A stretch of DNA of 64,000 nucleotides, from NCBI GenBank assembly GCA_027627225.1, contig CM051038.1:40297341-40361340 (forward strand). The letters are read 5' to 3'. The position numbers and the translations under genes were made by a program. The stretch's first letter is position 1; each line of letters opens with the position of its first letter. Positions 1 through 42,369 of this stretch are shown here, piece by piece. This DNA comes from Congeria kusceri (taxonomy: Eukaryota > Mollusca > Bivalvia > Myida > Dreissenidae). The notes beneath the pieces are model-generated. The model saw only the letters and a program-made list of their open reading frames with translations, searched no databases and was not told the DNA's origin.

Positions 1-520
1 GTGGCTCACACTAATTAATTTTGTAAAAAGTATGACAGCATTCATAAAATGCAATTTGTGTCGTTCATAGAGACCATTCTTTTTAAAAATAAATTATCGT
101 AAAAATACAACTTTGGTATGTCAATAAGTGATATTTCATTGTAATGACATCACTACAACAGTTTCTTGGCAGAATTTGTACAGCATGTGGTTCAGGATTG
201 GAAATAAATCTAGACGTCAAACGATGCACTGGAACACAGATTGGTAATAAAATATAATATTGAGCCCAGAATGACACCTGGACAAACAAACTATAAAGGA
301 AATAAAATCATCAGAAACACATAGAAAGTCAGTTGGGCATATATTTCCAAGCAAAAAAAAAATTCAACTAGATAGACGGGCATCAAAGTGACAAAAGACA
401 GACCTATTATGTTCAACAACCTGTGCCCACATTCACCAACCCATTCTCAGACTGAAGAATATTCTTAAAACAGTTATGTTCTAAAGAGACCGTACATTTT
501 AATCTTACTTGGTATTCACT
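1..520. other. AT-rich DNA without recognised feature
   Basis: I see no exon, RNA gene or repeat here. It lies about 5 kb beyond the HECW stop codon. Confidence 0.5.
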
Positions 521-632
521 ATCTCTAATTTTAGCATTTTATATTTAGATCTCTTATTTTAGTATTCTATATTTAGATCTCTAATTTAAGCATTCTATAT
601 TTAGATCTCTAATTTTAGCATTCTATATTTAG
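521..632. repeat. 28-bp minisatellite, 4 copies
   Basis: Units of ATCTCTAATTTTAGCATTCT plus TATATTTAG begin at about 521, 549, 577 and 605 with a few substitutions. Confidence 0.85.
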
Positions 633-732
633 AACTATTTGTTAATGGCATAAACAACGTTGGAACGTGGCATATTTAAAAAGCACACACGGATTTTTTC
701 TAAGTCTATTCTTTATTCTTAAGTCTAAGAAT

Positions 733-928
733 GGGGTCGCGGTGGCGAAGTGGATATGGTGTCCGCCTAGCGATGGGGTCCCGGGTTCGATCCCCACTCT
801 GGGAGCACACTGAAGATCTCCCCTGAAGACTCCCAGTCCTGTTTCTACCCAGGAAACAGACTCAAGAGTGTCTCGAAAAGCCTTAGGCATTCGCTGCAAT
901 CAAGCTAAAATAAATAGGTTTAAACTAA
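733..928 (+). mobile_element. tRNA-derived SINE with target-site duplication
   Basis: The head carries a pol III A box (TGGCGAAGTGG, about 742-752) and a perfect B box (GGTTCGATCCC, about 784-794). The body has 'CCCAGGAAACAGACTC', and the tail is A/T-rich (AAATAAATAGGTTTAAA). The 10-bp direct repeat CTAAGAATGG flanks it at 725-734 and 925-934. Related diverged copies occur at 30.64, 32.48, 36.60 and 46.75 kb. It is not a functional tRNA, because the cloverleaf is incomplete. Confidence 0.8.
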
Positions 929-1010
929 GAATGGATTGGTGAATACGGACTTTGATCGATCGGATTGTAAAATTTTGGGATGGGAAAATTATGCAAACCA
1001 TTAAGAAACT

Positions 1011-1112
1011 GGGCCCATATTTATAAAGATTCTTAAGCCATTCTAAATTGTAATTTGACTTATGTTCAACTTAAGTTAAGAATGGTTTAAGAATCTTTAT
1101 AAATATGGGCCC
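1011..1112. mobile_element. Short palindromic MITE (GGGCCCATATTTATAAAG ends)
   Basis: The two halves are inverted copies of about 35 bp (GGGCCCATATTTATAAAGAT... and its complement) separated by about 30 bp. Related elements with ACTTAAG/TTCTTAAG cores and GGGCC ends occur at 17.04-17.30, 24.86-25.16 and 46.50-46.76 kb, and as part of the 94-bp array unit. Confidence 0.75.
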
Positions 1113-2415
1113 TGCCCTGCTGTAGATCCCGAACACTCATTACTTACATGTTTGTTGATGTACTCTCGCAAGGGATCCAGCAGAATAAGAAATGGACTTA
1201 ATGTTGGGAATTATATTTAACGTACGAAATAAAGACGATTTATATTGACGTTGTGCAGGCCGCATTGCTAGACATTATGTTCTAAAAATATATATAACTT
1301 TTTTTTTTTGAAGGTACACTCATATTTGGCCGGGATATGTAAGATGCATTGCTGTATGTTAAACAAACATGCTTTTAAATATTCTAGTATATTTGCATTA
1401 GTTAGATCTCAATTATAGGCTATTCTGGGACACTGTCATATATTGAAAGAGAAACAACAACAGTGGTAAGGTTTTTAGTATTTTCTTTTTTAACCACAAT
1501 AAATTGTGTTTCAAAACAAGACAACATAATTATAAACGAGCTTTTGAATGCACTTGTAATAAAAACTGTACACTAAATAATAAAATGCCTACGCTAATAA
1601 GATTTAAGAAATTATTATAGTAAATAAGTTTAAATATATTTGTACAGCATAAAAATGTATGTACATTATGGGTTATACATTTTTTTAAACTTGGTTTTAT
1701 ATACACAACACATACCATCACTTCACAAAGGCTTTTTTAATAAAATTTTACTACAAATTATTCATAACAGTTGCGTAAACATTAAAAAAAACAAATAAAC
1801 AAAACAGGTGTACTTTAATAGTAAAATGATTATTTAAACAGCAAAAAATGTATTTAAAATATAACCGAGTGAACAAAGTTTTGTAACAAACATGCACAAT
1901 TTCCTGATCAATATTTCTTAACTTAATTTCCTTTAAATTGTTCCTAATTTAAGAGATTTACAAATAAAATTGTGTAAATAATTGAGATGTTGTTACAATC
2001 TTCTAATGTATTTGTTACTACTTTGATCACCAACAAAAACAATCTTCATCCTTCAAAAAAATGCCATAACATCCATTTTGGTATAAACTACCATGACAAA
2101 TGTAAAGATACCAAATACACACAAAAGGTATTATAAATTACGATCAAACGATTTGTACACAATTATACATTTACTAAAAACATCCAGAAAATGCATACAA
2201 ATAATATGGTTGGGAAATCTGGGATTTTGCCAACATGAAACAAAATGCCATTCTGTAAACATTGACATAACATGGTTTAAAACTTACAAATCCTCAAAAT
2301 AACACTTGGTATTATCCATGAATAGTATACGTTCTGGCTGTTGGGTTCTCACAATTAACTAGTAAATAATGTCAATAACTAGAGCATGGGCCAATACAGT
2401 GACAATCAAAAACTA
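1113..2415. other. AT-rich intergenic DNA, nothing recognised
   Basis: Open frames are short and composition-driven. No repeat or RNA gene is recognised. Confidence 0.5.
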
Positions 2416-2421
2416 CACTTG

Positions 2422-3149
2422 CAGACATGGCGAAAGACCGTCGGCCCGTCGGACATTGCCGACGAAAATTTTAAAAGGCCGACGGTGAAATCCAATATCG
2501 TCGGACTTACTGTCCGGTAATTTTTTTGTTTCCATTTCCAAAGTTTGTAACCTCTTCGCAGTTTTCACAACAAAATTATTTCGCAGTTACCTGTTCCTGT
2601 GTATTCGGATTCGTTGCCATACGTAAACAAGTGAGTTTTTAATACGAACAGTGTGTGTTTTGCGAAAATATTTATCGAAATCTATCGTACATTTTCGGTG
2701 ATATTCAAGTGTTATAAGTACAAACCATGAGTGCCTTCGACAAATTAAAATATGTTAAGGGGGCAATGCCGAATAAAAAAACAACTGCTCCGTCAGATAA
2801 AACGCATTCCCCACCCACCAAAGTCACCAAATACTAACGTAAATTTCAATCTTCATGGTGTGAAGGGCGTCCAAAGGATTTGACACAAACTTGTGATTCC
2901 TCATTGTACTGGAGGTGTACTATAATCTATAAAGTGATGAAAAATGTTCAATTTTGTGTATGTCATTATATTGAAAAAATAAAAGTAAAGTTAAATATTG
3001 GCACATTAAAATTTAAGAATAAAAACTCTTAAGTGGTGAATGTTAAATACCAAAAGTTGAGGCCTGTGAAGTTCACAACTGGCCTGTAAATTTTTCCTCT
3101 CCGTAGGACAGTCTGGCCTGTAAATTGTGACGGTCTTTCGCCATGTCTG
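2422..3149 (+). mobile_element. Decayed hAT-like DNA transposon (non-autonomous)
   Basis: Terminal inverted repeats begin CAGACATGGCGAAAGACCGT at the left end and run in complement at the right end (about 3127-3149). The 6-bp direct repeat CACTTG flanks both ends (2416-2421 and 3150-3155). CAG...CTG termini fit the hAT superfamily, although hAT normally makes 8-bp duplications. Inside, from 2727, is an ATG frame of 36 codons (MSAFDKLKYVKG...) ending in TAA. Translation past the stop gives RKFQSSWCEGRPKD, resembling the KFQ.SW.E..PW lead of hAT-type proteins with an N-terminal zinc finger. I infer a deletion derivative keeping the first part of a transposase. Confidence 0.7.
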
Positions 3150-3155
3150 CACTTG

Positions 3156-3380
3156 CATAAATGAATACAAGCATGTAAATGGTATTTCTATCCTTCCACT
3201 GAGACCAACTCCTGATGTACAATACACACAATCTAACTTCCGTCACAAAATACTAACACACATGAACTGCTGAAAATATATTGCCCATTGGAGGCCAAAG
3301 ATGTCATCAGCATACGTGCAAAGAAGGCTGATAGCCCCATCTGGCTTTCAAGGGATGATATGCTGGACATTGCTTAGCTA
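3156..3380. other. Intergenic, nothing recognised
   Basis: No feature supported. Confidence 0.4.
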
Positions 3381-3640
3381 GCAGGGGAAGCAACCCTTGA
3401 TTATTCAATAAGTCTTGAACCTTTGATAAGGGGAAGTAAACTGTCAATAAGGGGAAGCTACTCTTGAATGTTAAATAAGGGGCAGAAACCATTGAACTTA
3501 AAAAAGGGGCTGCAATGCCTAAACGTTGGATAAGTGGAAGCAACCACTGAAAAAATAAATAAGGGGAAGCAACCTTTGAAAACTCAATAAAGGGAAGCAA
3601 CCAAGAATGTCTAATAATGGGAAACAACCAAGAACGTTAC
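3381..3640. repeat. Degenerate ~31-bp tandem repeat (AATAAGGGGAAGCAACC)
   Basis: About eight diverged units containing AAGGGGAAGCAACC-like cores separated by 25-35 bp. The minus-strand open frame over it is a by-product of the repeat. Confidence 0.7.
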
Positions 3641-4760
3641 ACCATGTGGGAATAACAATGTAAATGGGATGAAGGCCATTAAGAGTACCGGTAGGTCAGT
3701 GAAGATGATGACATGAATCCTAAGAGGCAATGTATAGCTGAATGGTTTCAAGTAGAGGTTTTATCAGAGGAAGACATCGTTGTTGGGCCAAAATTATTTG
3801 GGTTGTGCAATAATCAATGTATAATAATGGAAGATGGGGAGTATGAAACAGCTGCCATCACTGCAAGTAACTGACGGTTAGGGTGCAACTAAAACTGTTT
3901 GCAGTTTAGTTACTACACTCAATACTGGCTTTGTTAACTGGTTTTAAGTTATCTCAATCTATTTTTGTTTATGATAACTGCTCGCTGTATACTTCCATCT
4001 GATGACCATGGTTGACAAGCTGCCAATGGACATAAATGACAGTTGAGCCAACATGTTAGAAGAGCAGGGGCGACAAAACCAATTGCCCATATAGCCCAAC
4101 TAGTCACGGAGCATGTACGGACAAAGGAATTTCAGCCTAATATATTATATCCTTACTGTATGGAGAAGGGGTAAACATCATTTGTCACAAATGTACAAGT
4201 AAAGACATGCAAGATTTTGCCATATCCATAACAATTCGATCCCTTAATGTACAACAATAAAGTGTTTCTAAGAAAAAATGTAGTAGCCTTCAAAAGAATT
4301 GTCAGCTTTTCCAAGCACTCGGTAAATGAGTAAATGCATTCTAAAAAGATTTTGAAGTTCACAACACTATTGGTTCAACGGAAATCTACTCAATTTTTCA
4401 TTTTGGTAAAGGTCCCAAAATGTTCAACATGCTTGATGCAACATAATAAAAAACAAATCTACTGGCAAAGGTAAGTAACAAAACTGCTAACACAATATCC
4501 ATCAATTCAAATACTGGTGCATGACTCTAACCTGTTATACTTAATACATATGTTTGATATCTTTTCCATTTTAATATTATTCTTTTGCCAGAAAGCTGCA
4601 ACCATAAAAGTCATGTTTAAGAATGAGTCAACACATGTCTGTATTAAGGTTGATCATTTCTGTTTAACAAATTCAGGTACACATTTTTTCAGTACATTTG
4701 TAACAAGCAAATCTCCATTTTCATACTTTCTCATTAAAATGCAGGGCCCCCTCTATCCTT
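3641..4760. other. Intergenic, nothing recognised
   Basis: No convincing exon or repeat on either strand. Confidence 0.45.
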
Positions 4761-5760
4761 TACAATGGTATCAATAAAATCTCTGCTTTCAAATGCCCAT
4801 TCAAATTCAGGGCCTCATTCTGTTCAGTACAATGGCCATTCTTAAGTCCCCATTTTCAAAAGTTCTCATTTAAATTTAGGGCCTCCTTTTGTTCAGTACA
4901 ATGGTCATTAGGGAGTCAATGTCTTCCAATGTTCTCCTTTAATTCAGAGCCTACTTTCTGTTCAGTACAATGGTCATTAGGGAGTCAATGTCTTCAATGT
5001 TCTCCTTTAAATCCAGAGCCTACTTTCTGTTCAGTACAATGGTCATTAGGGAGTCAATGTCTTCAATGTTCTCCTTTTAATTCAGAGCCTACTTTCTGTT
5101 CAGTACAATGGTCATTAGGGAGTCAATGTCTTCAATGTTCTCCTTTAATTCAGAGCCTACTTTCTGTTCAGTACAATGGTCATTAGGGAGTCAATGTCTT
5201 CAAATTTCTCCTTTTAATTAAGAGCCTCCTTTCTGTTCAGTACAATGGTCATTAGGGTGTCAATGTCTTCAAATTTCTCCTTTAAATCCAGAGCCTCCTT
5301 TCTGTTCAGTACAATGGTCATTAGGGAGTCAATGTCTTCAATGTTCTCCTTTTAATTCAGAGCCTACTTTCTGTTCAGTACAATGGTCATTAGGGTGTCA
5401 ATGTCTTCAAATTTCTCCTTTAAATCCAGAGCCTCCTTTCTGTTCAGTACAATGGTCATTAGGGTGTCAATGTCTTCAAATTTCTCCTTTTAATTCAGAG
5501 CCTACTTTCTGTTCAGTACAATGGTCATTAGGGTGTCAATGTCTTCAAATTTCTCCTTTAAATCCAGAGCCCCCTTTCTGTTCAGTACAATGGCTTCAAG
5601 CACATGTCTGCTTTCAAACGCTCTCAAATTGAAGACCCAGTTTTTGTTCAGTTTCAGTACAATGGTCGTAAGAAAACCTCTGCTTTCAAACGTTCTCATT
5701 TTAAATTAAAGGCCTCCTTCTGTTTAGTAGCATGGTCATAAGCAAGTCTTCGCTTCTAAA
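4761..5760 (-). repeat. ~69-bp minisatellite starting at the HECW stop codon
   Basis: About 14 units with the core CTGTTCAGTACAATGGTCAT; spacing is 69 bp where measured (4961, 5030, 5099). The unit nearest the gene (CTTCTAAACGTTCTTATTCA) overlaps the HECW TAA, so the array probably lies in the 3' UTR or immediately downstream. 69 is a multiple of three, and on the gene strand parts read as a 23-residue peptide repeat (KFEDIDTLMTIVLNRK type) in the same frame as HECW. However, several stops separate it from the gene. Confidence 0.85.
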
Positions 5761-5765
5761 CGTTC

Positions 5766-35853
<30,088 letters not shown>

Positions 35854-35887
35854 CTGAAAATACAGAGACAATTTAAATCATCATGGA

Positions 35888-36162
35888 AAATCTGGAAGTG
35901 ACAGAACATTTATTTTTGCTAAAACCGATTTATTTTTGCTAAAGCCTGGTAAATCTGGAAGTGACAGAACATTTATTTTTGCTAAAACCTGGTAAATCTG
36001 GAAGTGACAGAACATTTATTTTTGCTAAAGCCTGGTAAATCTGGAAGTGACAGAACATTTATTTTTGCTAAAACCGATTTATTTTTGCTAAAGCCTGGTA
36101 AATCTGGAAGTGACAGAACATTTATTTTTGCTAAAACCAATTTATTTTTGCTTAAGTTTGTT
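35888..36162. repeat. 43-bp minisatellite (with 63-bp variants) near HECW exon a acceptor
   Basis: AAATCTGGAAGTGACAGAAC plus ATTTATTTTTGCTAAAGCCTGGT, spacing 63, 43, 43 and 63 bp; the longer form has an extra TTTATTTTTGCTAAAACCGA. In complement each unit contains TGTCACTTCCAG|ATT, similar to the acceptor CTGTATTTTCAG|ATC. Confidence 0.9.
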
Positions 36163-36189
36163 GGGTACCAGGTCTAATGACTATGGATG

Positions 36190-36475
36190 GTCTGTGTGTG
36201 TGTAGTGAATTTTTATTGAGTGGAGTGCACCAGGATTCTCTTCCATATGGCCATCTCCCCCAGAAGACTTGCTATTTGAAATCACATACAGGAGACGGCC
36301 CGTTCCAGAGGCAACAATGGGTCTTTTAGTGCCAGGTGTGAAGCATTTAGTACACTGCACCTCCGTTTAACATCTCATGCGAAAAACGAGTTAGTAGACT
36401 AGTGTATAGCGGGGCCTCAACCTGTGGATCCCATGGATCCGCTACATGGAAGATCTCCACCTCAATCTCAGTTTG
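36190..36475 (-). mobile_element. Second SINE family, diverged copy
   Basis: Shares with 42.37-42.63 kb: GTGTGTAGTGAATTTTTATTGAG, GGATTCTC.TCCATATGGCC, GTACACTGCACCT.GTTTAAC, CATCTCAT. The tRNA-like part near 36430 (GGGCCTCAACCTGTGGATCC) is degraded. Confidence 0.6.
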
Positions 36476-36597
36476 AGCATAAAACAGTGAGCGAATAAAA
36501 TGGTTGTTATATACCATCCTTGAATTTCATTGGCTGATATTTTAATTTGAGACTAATTTGAGATTTGAGACTAACTGTTACATTTGTAGTCTCAGGC

Positions 36598-36760
36598 CCA
36601 GAAGCTTATTAAGACACTTTCAAGTCTGTTTCTTGGGTAGAACCAGTACTTGGTGTCTTCAAGAAAGATAGTTTCAAAATTCCCTGATTAGGGATCAAAC
36701 TCACACTATTCTGGGTCACAACTGCATATCCCTACACCACAAATTCATGTAAAATACTTA
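36598..36760 (-). mobile_element. SINE, diverged minus-strand copy
   Basis: GAAGCTTATTAAGACACTTT, CTGTTTCTTGGGTAGAACCA and GGGATCAAACTCACAC (decayed B box in complement) match the first SINE family. Confidence 0.65.
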
Positions 36761-38160
36761 CACAGCATAATTTATGCACTTGATATTGATTTATACACTA
36801 TTAGTGTTTGCAAATGCATTCTCTCATCTGCATCATGGTTGACTTATTTATTTAAATAAAATGGTTTGCATTGTCATTTTATATGAATAAATTATCATTA
36901 CACAATTTTAAAATAAAGTGCACAAAAATATAGTATCAAATTTTATTGTAATCATACTATTAATTCTGTTTGTATTTACTAGGTTAACACACCTTTGTTT
37001 CAATCAATGATTAAAGTTTAGCAACTAAACCCAGATATAAAGCCAAACAATGCTTCGAAACTCAAATTATTAGCAATGCACCTTTGAAATCTTTACACCT
37101 GTAAAATCACAAACCCATGTAGGGGCACAAAAAAAGATGTTCAAACAGATAGAATATTGCCATGGCAACAAACAGTCCTTTTGAAATCGGATAAAACTGT
37201 AATTTAACGCCTAGTGAGAATTATGGCACTGAAAGCGTTTGACACCTGTGCTTGAGTTTACCAATTACTATTTACTGATATATAGGCATGATATTTTTTG
37301 CAAAAAAAAATTTAATAATGTGAAGAAACAACAACATTATTTTTTATGTTCTTATATTTTTTCTTCTTTGTTGTTTTTGAGTTTGTTTTCCAACAATATA
37401 TTTGAATAACATAAATACAAAATAATCATATTTTGCTGCATGATACTGAGTTTGCATGTACACGAAAGGTCATCTTGATGTTTTTCTCTTCTTTTTTTTT
37501 CTTTTTGTGTGTGTGTGTGTGGGGGGGGATTTTTTTTTGGGGAGGGGGGGGAATTGATTGAGCACAAGTAATAACACAAGCGCTATTATATAATTATAAT
37601 CAAAATAATGCTAATGTTTCATGCAACATCATTATACACACATTTAATACTGCAACTTGCATCTCATATGCAAGTGAAACTTAAGTATCACATACATTAA
37701 TGAAATTGTATGACACAAAGAATGTATGACACAAAGAACACATTATTGAAATAATATATCTATGTGAATATTCAGATGAAATTAACTGTACATTAGTGAA
37801 ATAGTATCAGTCAAAATACACGTAAGTGAAATAATAGATCTACCTGAATATGCTGATGAAATTTACAACTTTCCTCTCTTGTTTAGTTTCACATTGGATG
37901 CTTCTAAAAAAGTGATAGCAGAAAAAAGCAACCCACCTACTGCAATTTGTGCGAATAGCACATTATTATAGCGATTATCTGCACTTTATAGCCCAGATAA
38001 AACAATTTCCTTAACAACTGCTATGTATTACATCAGCATAGCGTGGTAAGTAGCTGATACAAATATCTGTCCACGTCTGGCCAGATATGTTTTATTTCTA
38101 GTTTCTCTGACATTTTTGGAAAAAACTGTCCAGTGTGTCAGGCGGAAATAAAATAAAAAT
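36761..38160. other. No gene recognised; simple repeats
   Basis: AT-rich. 37488-37552 holds poly-T, (GT)n and poly-G tracts. No exon with HECW homology is seen. Confidence 0.5.
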
Positions 38161-38406
38161 GAGGCACGTCGTGGGAAAACCGGGCTTAATGCATGTGCGT
38201 AAAGTGTTGTTCAGACCGCACAGGCTAATCCAGGACGGCACTTTCCGCTGGTATGGTATTTTCTGTTTCAAGGAAGTCTCTTCTAAACATAAATCCACTA
38301 TAGGCGGAAAGTTTCGTCCTGGATTAGCCTGTGCAGTCCGCACAGGCTAATCCGGGACGACACTTTAAGCACATGCATTACGCCTGGTTTTCCCACGACA
38401 TGCCTC
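38161..38406. mobile_element. Palindromic MITE, full copy
   Basis: GAGGCACGTCGTGGGAAAAC...GGTTTTCCCACGACATGCCTC. The arms are near-perfect inverted copies containing CGGGCTTAATGCATGTGCGT and CACAGGCTAATCC. The centre is TATGGTATTTTCTGTTTCAA. Confidence 0.95.
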
Positions 38407-39553
38407 ATATGTTTCAGTATGTTTACATTATAACTGGGAGTTACAAACTCTCGTTACACCCATAAAGATGCAGCATTGGTGGAAATAAATTATTTTTATC
38501 CATTTTTTGGTATATAATTTTACAAACATTTTCAAAAAAATCAGGTCAGAGAAACTAAAAGTAAACAAACTCTGGCCTACTACGATGCAGTCCATATTGA
38601 CTGCAGGGGCTTGTATGTACAATTTTGCGCCACTTAAAAGCTATCAAATACGACAACGAAACTATTTATCTGTAAAGGCCTTTTCACAGCACAAAGCGGG
38701 GAATTCTGAATGAAACGGGACACCGACACACAAGGCTGACAAAGAAAATCAAGCATCTGATATGATGGTAAATCGAGATGGCGTAAATAAGCCAGTGTGG
38801 CAAATACAACTCAAGTCCATTTAATGTGACAAACAATGATATCTTTTGTTTGAGTATCAAACGTGTGTGAGAAAGTTTGCGGGCTTTTTGTATTAATTCA
38901 CGAAAGCCAGAAATTGTTTGTTCAATAATTGAAGAATAAATACAAATGCACACTGAACAAAAAATACTGCTCAGTTGCAAATGAATGCACTCCTTCAAAA
39001 CGCTGACCTTAAAAATGGTTTAAATTGTCAATACAAGAATGCCTGAGTATCAAAAACATTTGGTAATTATTTTTACCATCCAGCACCAAGTCTGCAACGA
39101 ACCAAAACTGATATCATTCAGTTAGTCATATATGAATGAACAAAACGAGCCTGCATAGCAACAACTTCAGTGTAAAACGTAGCATGAACAGAAAATAAAG
39201 TCTTCCAGAAGTGTCACAAATGACACGAAAGTTCATCATTTTGTTTTTTTCAATGAGATATTAACATGCCAGAAGCAATAAAAATGTGGCACCTTACAGT
39301 GTTCACCCCTCTCATGCCATAGTTAATTATCGCAAAATATATGACAGAAATTAGCATAAATTAACCATGGGGCGTCATCCTGCACATCCGTATACAATAA
39401 ACTAGAGAAATGTACTTTAGAGGTAATGTTTCCCTATTCATGTATAGTTTTAATTATCCTCAACCAAAATGATACCATACCAGCCCAAGTGACATGAATC
39501 TTGTACAAGTTCTACTTTCTTTTACGAGTGCTGTTACCAATATCTACCGGTTA
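38407..39553. other. No feature recognised
   Basis: Unremarkable AT-rich sequence; short open frames only. Confidence 0.45.
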
Positions 39554-41081
39554 CACGGCCTGTACCCGGATAATCCTAACCAAGTGCAGCGACCCTAACG
39601 CAGTGCCAAAATGGCGGACACAGAAACAGAATTTGCTATTATTTTTCATGTTTTTATCATGTTTTTTTATTTGTGTTAAGTATAAATTTAAATCTTTTAA
39701 TAGTTATAGTGTCCTGTGGTTTATGTACTTAATATTTTGTTTCACAATCACTCTCATGATGCTTGAAGTCATTAAAATGTACCCGAAAAAGTCTCCATAA
39801 AGAACATTTTTATGTTTCCGACCTGTCTTAAAATATCTATAAATGCATTAGTACCTTACTTGAAAACTATATTAGTTAAATGAACATCTCTAAAACAATG
39901 TGTAATCATATCAAAGTTTAAAGTTGACGTTTACAGCTAAAACATTGTATTTATTGTGAAGTGGTTATGTGCTTGCGGATAATTCCTGACTGATGTAGGA
40001 AACTGTGATAGATAAGTGCGAACGTAAAAAGGAAAATTACCTAACAATCTCGGAAAAAATAAGATATTTGTTCGTCCTGTATATATGAAATAATTTATTT
40101 TAGTGTTATGAATGTGCTTGTTCAATCATTTCCTCTACACTGTCAGAAGATGTATTACAATAAAAAAATTATTATAGAGCTACAGACTTAAACTTTGGAC
40201 GTTCAAATATATTCACAAGAGGGTCACTATGAATGCGTTCTATGCTTTTACATTTTTAAGGGTGTTCCACTTTCATTATTTTGAAATATATATACTACAC
40301 CGTCTTTAATAATAATAGATTTTTTTCTGTCTTTGCAAATCGTTTGGCACTCTATCAGGATTGAATTTCGAGCGATACTCATACTTCCAACTATATATTC
40401 GTCCAGCAAAAGCTTGCGTTTTTCAACACAGGTTTTCATGGTTAAGTTTTGTATGTAAATACACATTAAAAATTGTCACTGGTGAACGAGCAAATTATAC
40501 AATACGATTGGAATGAAAATATAAATATATAGAGGTCCAATATAGTCGTTCAGCATACATGTATATTCATTCATTTATATAGAATATTAGTCGGTCAAGT
40601 GTTTATTAGTCAGGTTTTATACGTTGGTTTGGTTTTTATCCGTTCCTAGTATACATATTATCAACTAGAAATTAGGTTTTTATCAATTTTCTCGCAGTCT
40701 GCACATTCGAACGAGCATTGTGTCCATAGCCAATGGGATAACAACACAATGTAAATGGGGTTTTGAAACAGTATATGTTTGCTTCCAAACAGCGAAATAA
40801 TATGGCAATTTAAAGCATCTAAGTATTTTATAAATATTTAAATTGGATGTTTGGCCTTGTTCCGCAGCATTCCATCTTACAACCCAATAATTGCTAGATG
40901 TAACATTAGGTATATTGAATTTAATACTTATTTGATTAATGGCGATGGATATTACAACTAAAACATACCTGTACATAAAAAAAATATGCATAAAACAAAG
41001 TAGCCCCGACTTTCCATCCGCCATTTTGGCACTGCGTTAGGGTCGCTGCACTGCGTTAGGATTATCCGTGTACAGGCCGTG
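39554..41081. mobile_element. 1.53-kb element with ~65-bp terminal inverted repeats
   Basis: Left end CACGGCCTGTACCCGGATAA...GCAGTGCCAAAATGGCGGA is inverted at the right end (41017-41081) with a few differences. Both arms carry an inward-facing ATGGCGGA start codon context (plus strand at left, minus strand at right). The minus-strand frame at 41024-40683 (113 codons) starts in the right arm but resembles nothing I know. The interior is AT-rich and lacks an evident transposase. Superfamily not assigned; no clear target duplication (GGTTA/GGTAA). Confidence 0.75.
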
Positions 41082-41155
41082 GGTAAGCAGTTTTTGTTCA
41101 CAGGTCCTACAGATATAAGATCTGTAAATTCTGCTTCATTTCAATAATATGATAT

Positions 41156-41417
41156 GAGACGCGTCGTGGGAAAACCGGGCTTAATGCATGTGCGTAAAGT
41201 GTCATCCCGGATTAGCCTGTGCAGTCCGCACAGGCTAATCCGGGACAGCACTTTCCGCTTACAGTAGATTTATGTTTAGAAGAGACTTCCTGGTGACAGA
41301 AAATACCATAAAAGCGGAAAGTGCCGTCCTAGATTAGCCTGTGCGGACTGCACATGGTTTATCCGGGACGACACTTTATGCACATGCATTTAGCCTGGTT
41401 TTCCCATGACGCGCCTC
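41156..41417. mobile_element. Palindromic MITE, full copy
   Basis: GAGACGCGTCGTGGGAAAAC...CCCATGACGCGCCTC. Flanks (ATGATAT/ATATCAT) extend the inverted symmetry. Confidence 0.95.
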
Positions 41418-41715
41418 ATATCATGAAATTAATTCAAACTGACAATCAGTCACTTGAACTTTTTTGACAAACTACAAAGCATATTAAGCAGAGATCTAAA
41501 TTTAAGATTTGTTCAAAGTGTAAGTAAGTGATGGTTATTCACTTTTAACCAGTACATAATTAAGTTAACTTCCATTTAATTGACAGAATTTTTAATTCTT
41601 TACTTGCATAATGACACGTCTGATTTCCCATATTGGACAATAAATCTTACACATAATTTCAAATGAAATTCTTCAAACACCACACATATTCTTAAACTTA
41701 ATCTTAGTCTCTATC

Positions 41716-42075
41716 TTCCATATCAGCCAATGGAAATCCAAGCCCATATGTAACAAGTATTTTCATTGGTAGATATTTTCATGTCAGTCAATGGAAATCC
41801 AAGCCCATATGTAACAAGTATTTTCATTCGTAGATATTTTCATGTCAGCCAATGGAAATCCAAGCCCATATGTAACAAGTATTTAATTGGTAGATATTTT
41901 CATATCAGCCAATGGAAATCCAAGCCCATATGTAACAAGTATTTTCATTTGTAGATATTTTCATATCAGTGAATGGAAATCCAAGCTCATATGTAACAAG
42001 TATTTTCATTGGTAGATATTTTAAGTTGAGATCCAAGCCCATATGTAACAAGTATTTTCATTGGTAGATATTTTA
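41716..42075. repeat. ~61-bp minisatellite, ~6 copies
   Basis: Units of CAATGGAAATCCAAGCCCAT plus ATGTAACAAGTATTTTCATTGGTAGATATTTTCATGTCAGC; the last copies are shortened. Confidence 0.92.
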
Positions 42076-42184
42076 AGTTGAGAGTATGTTTAAGATTGAG
42101 AACTTTCCTAGCCATCGGACACATTATAATATAAACTGCATTAAATGGCAAAACTATTACCCTGCATGGTAAACCAGCTTACAC

Positions 42185-42290
42185 AGGAAAAGTGTGAGTA
42201 GGTTAACTGACCGCCGTTATATGACTGAAATACTGTTGAATACGGCGAAAAATCCAAACAAACAAACAAACAAACAAACTGGACTAAATA
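42185..42290 (+). mobile_element. Dispersed repeat end with (CAAA)n
   Basis: GTTAACTGACCGCCGTTATA, TGACTGAAATACTGTTGAAT and CGGCGAAAAATCCAAACAAA match 51.11-51.26 kb in complement. Confidence 0.65.
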
Positions 42291-42369
42291 TAATTTCTGA
42301 AAGAACTTCTCCTAAAGACATGAATTTGTCCTCTGATCTTAGAGCAAGTGTGTGTCTGTGTCTGTGTGT

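Noticed and set aside
733..805. Genuine tRNA gene
   Set aside because: Pol III boxes are present, but the cloverleaf stems are not intact and the unit continues into a SINE body with target duplication.
40683..41024. 113-codon minus frame as a transposase or host gene
   Set aside because: It starts in the terminal repeat of the 39.55-41.08 kb element but shows no recognisable motif, and its composition is that of AT-rich DNA.
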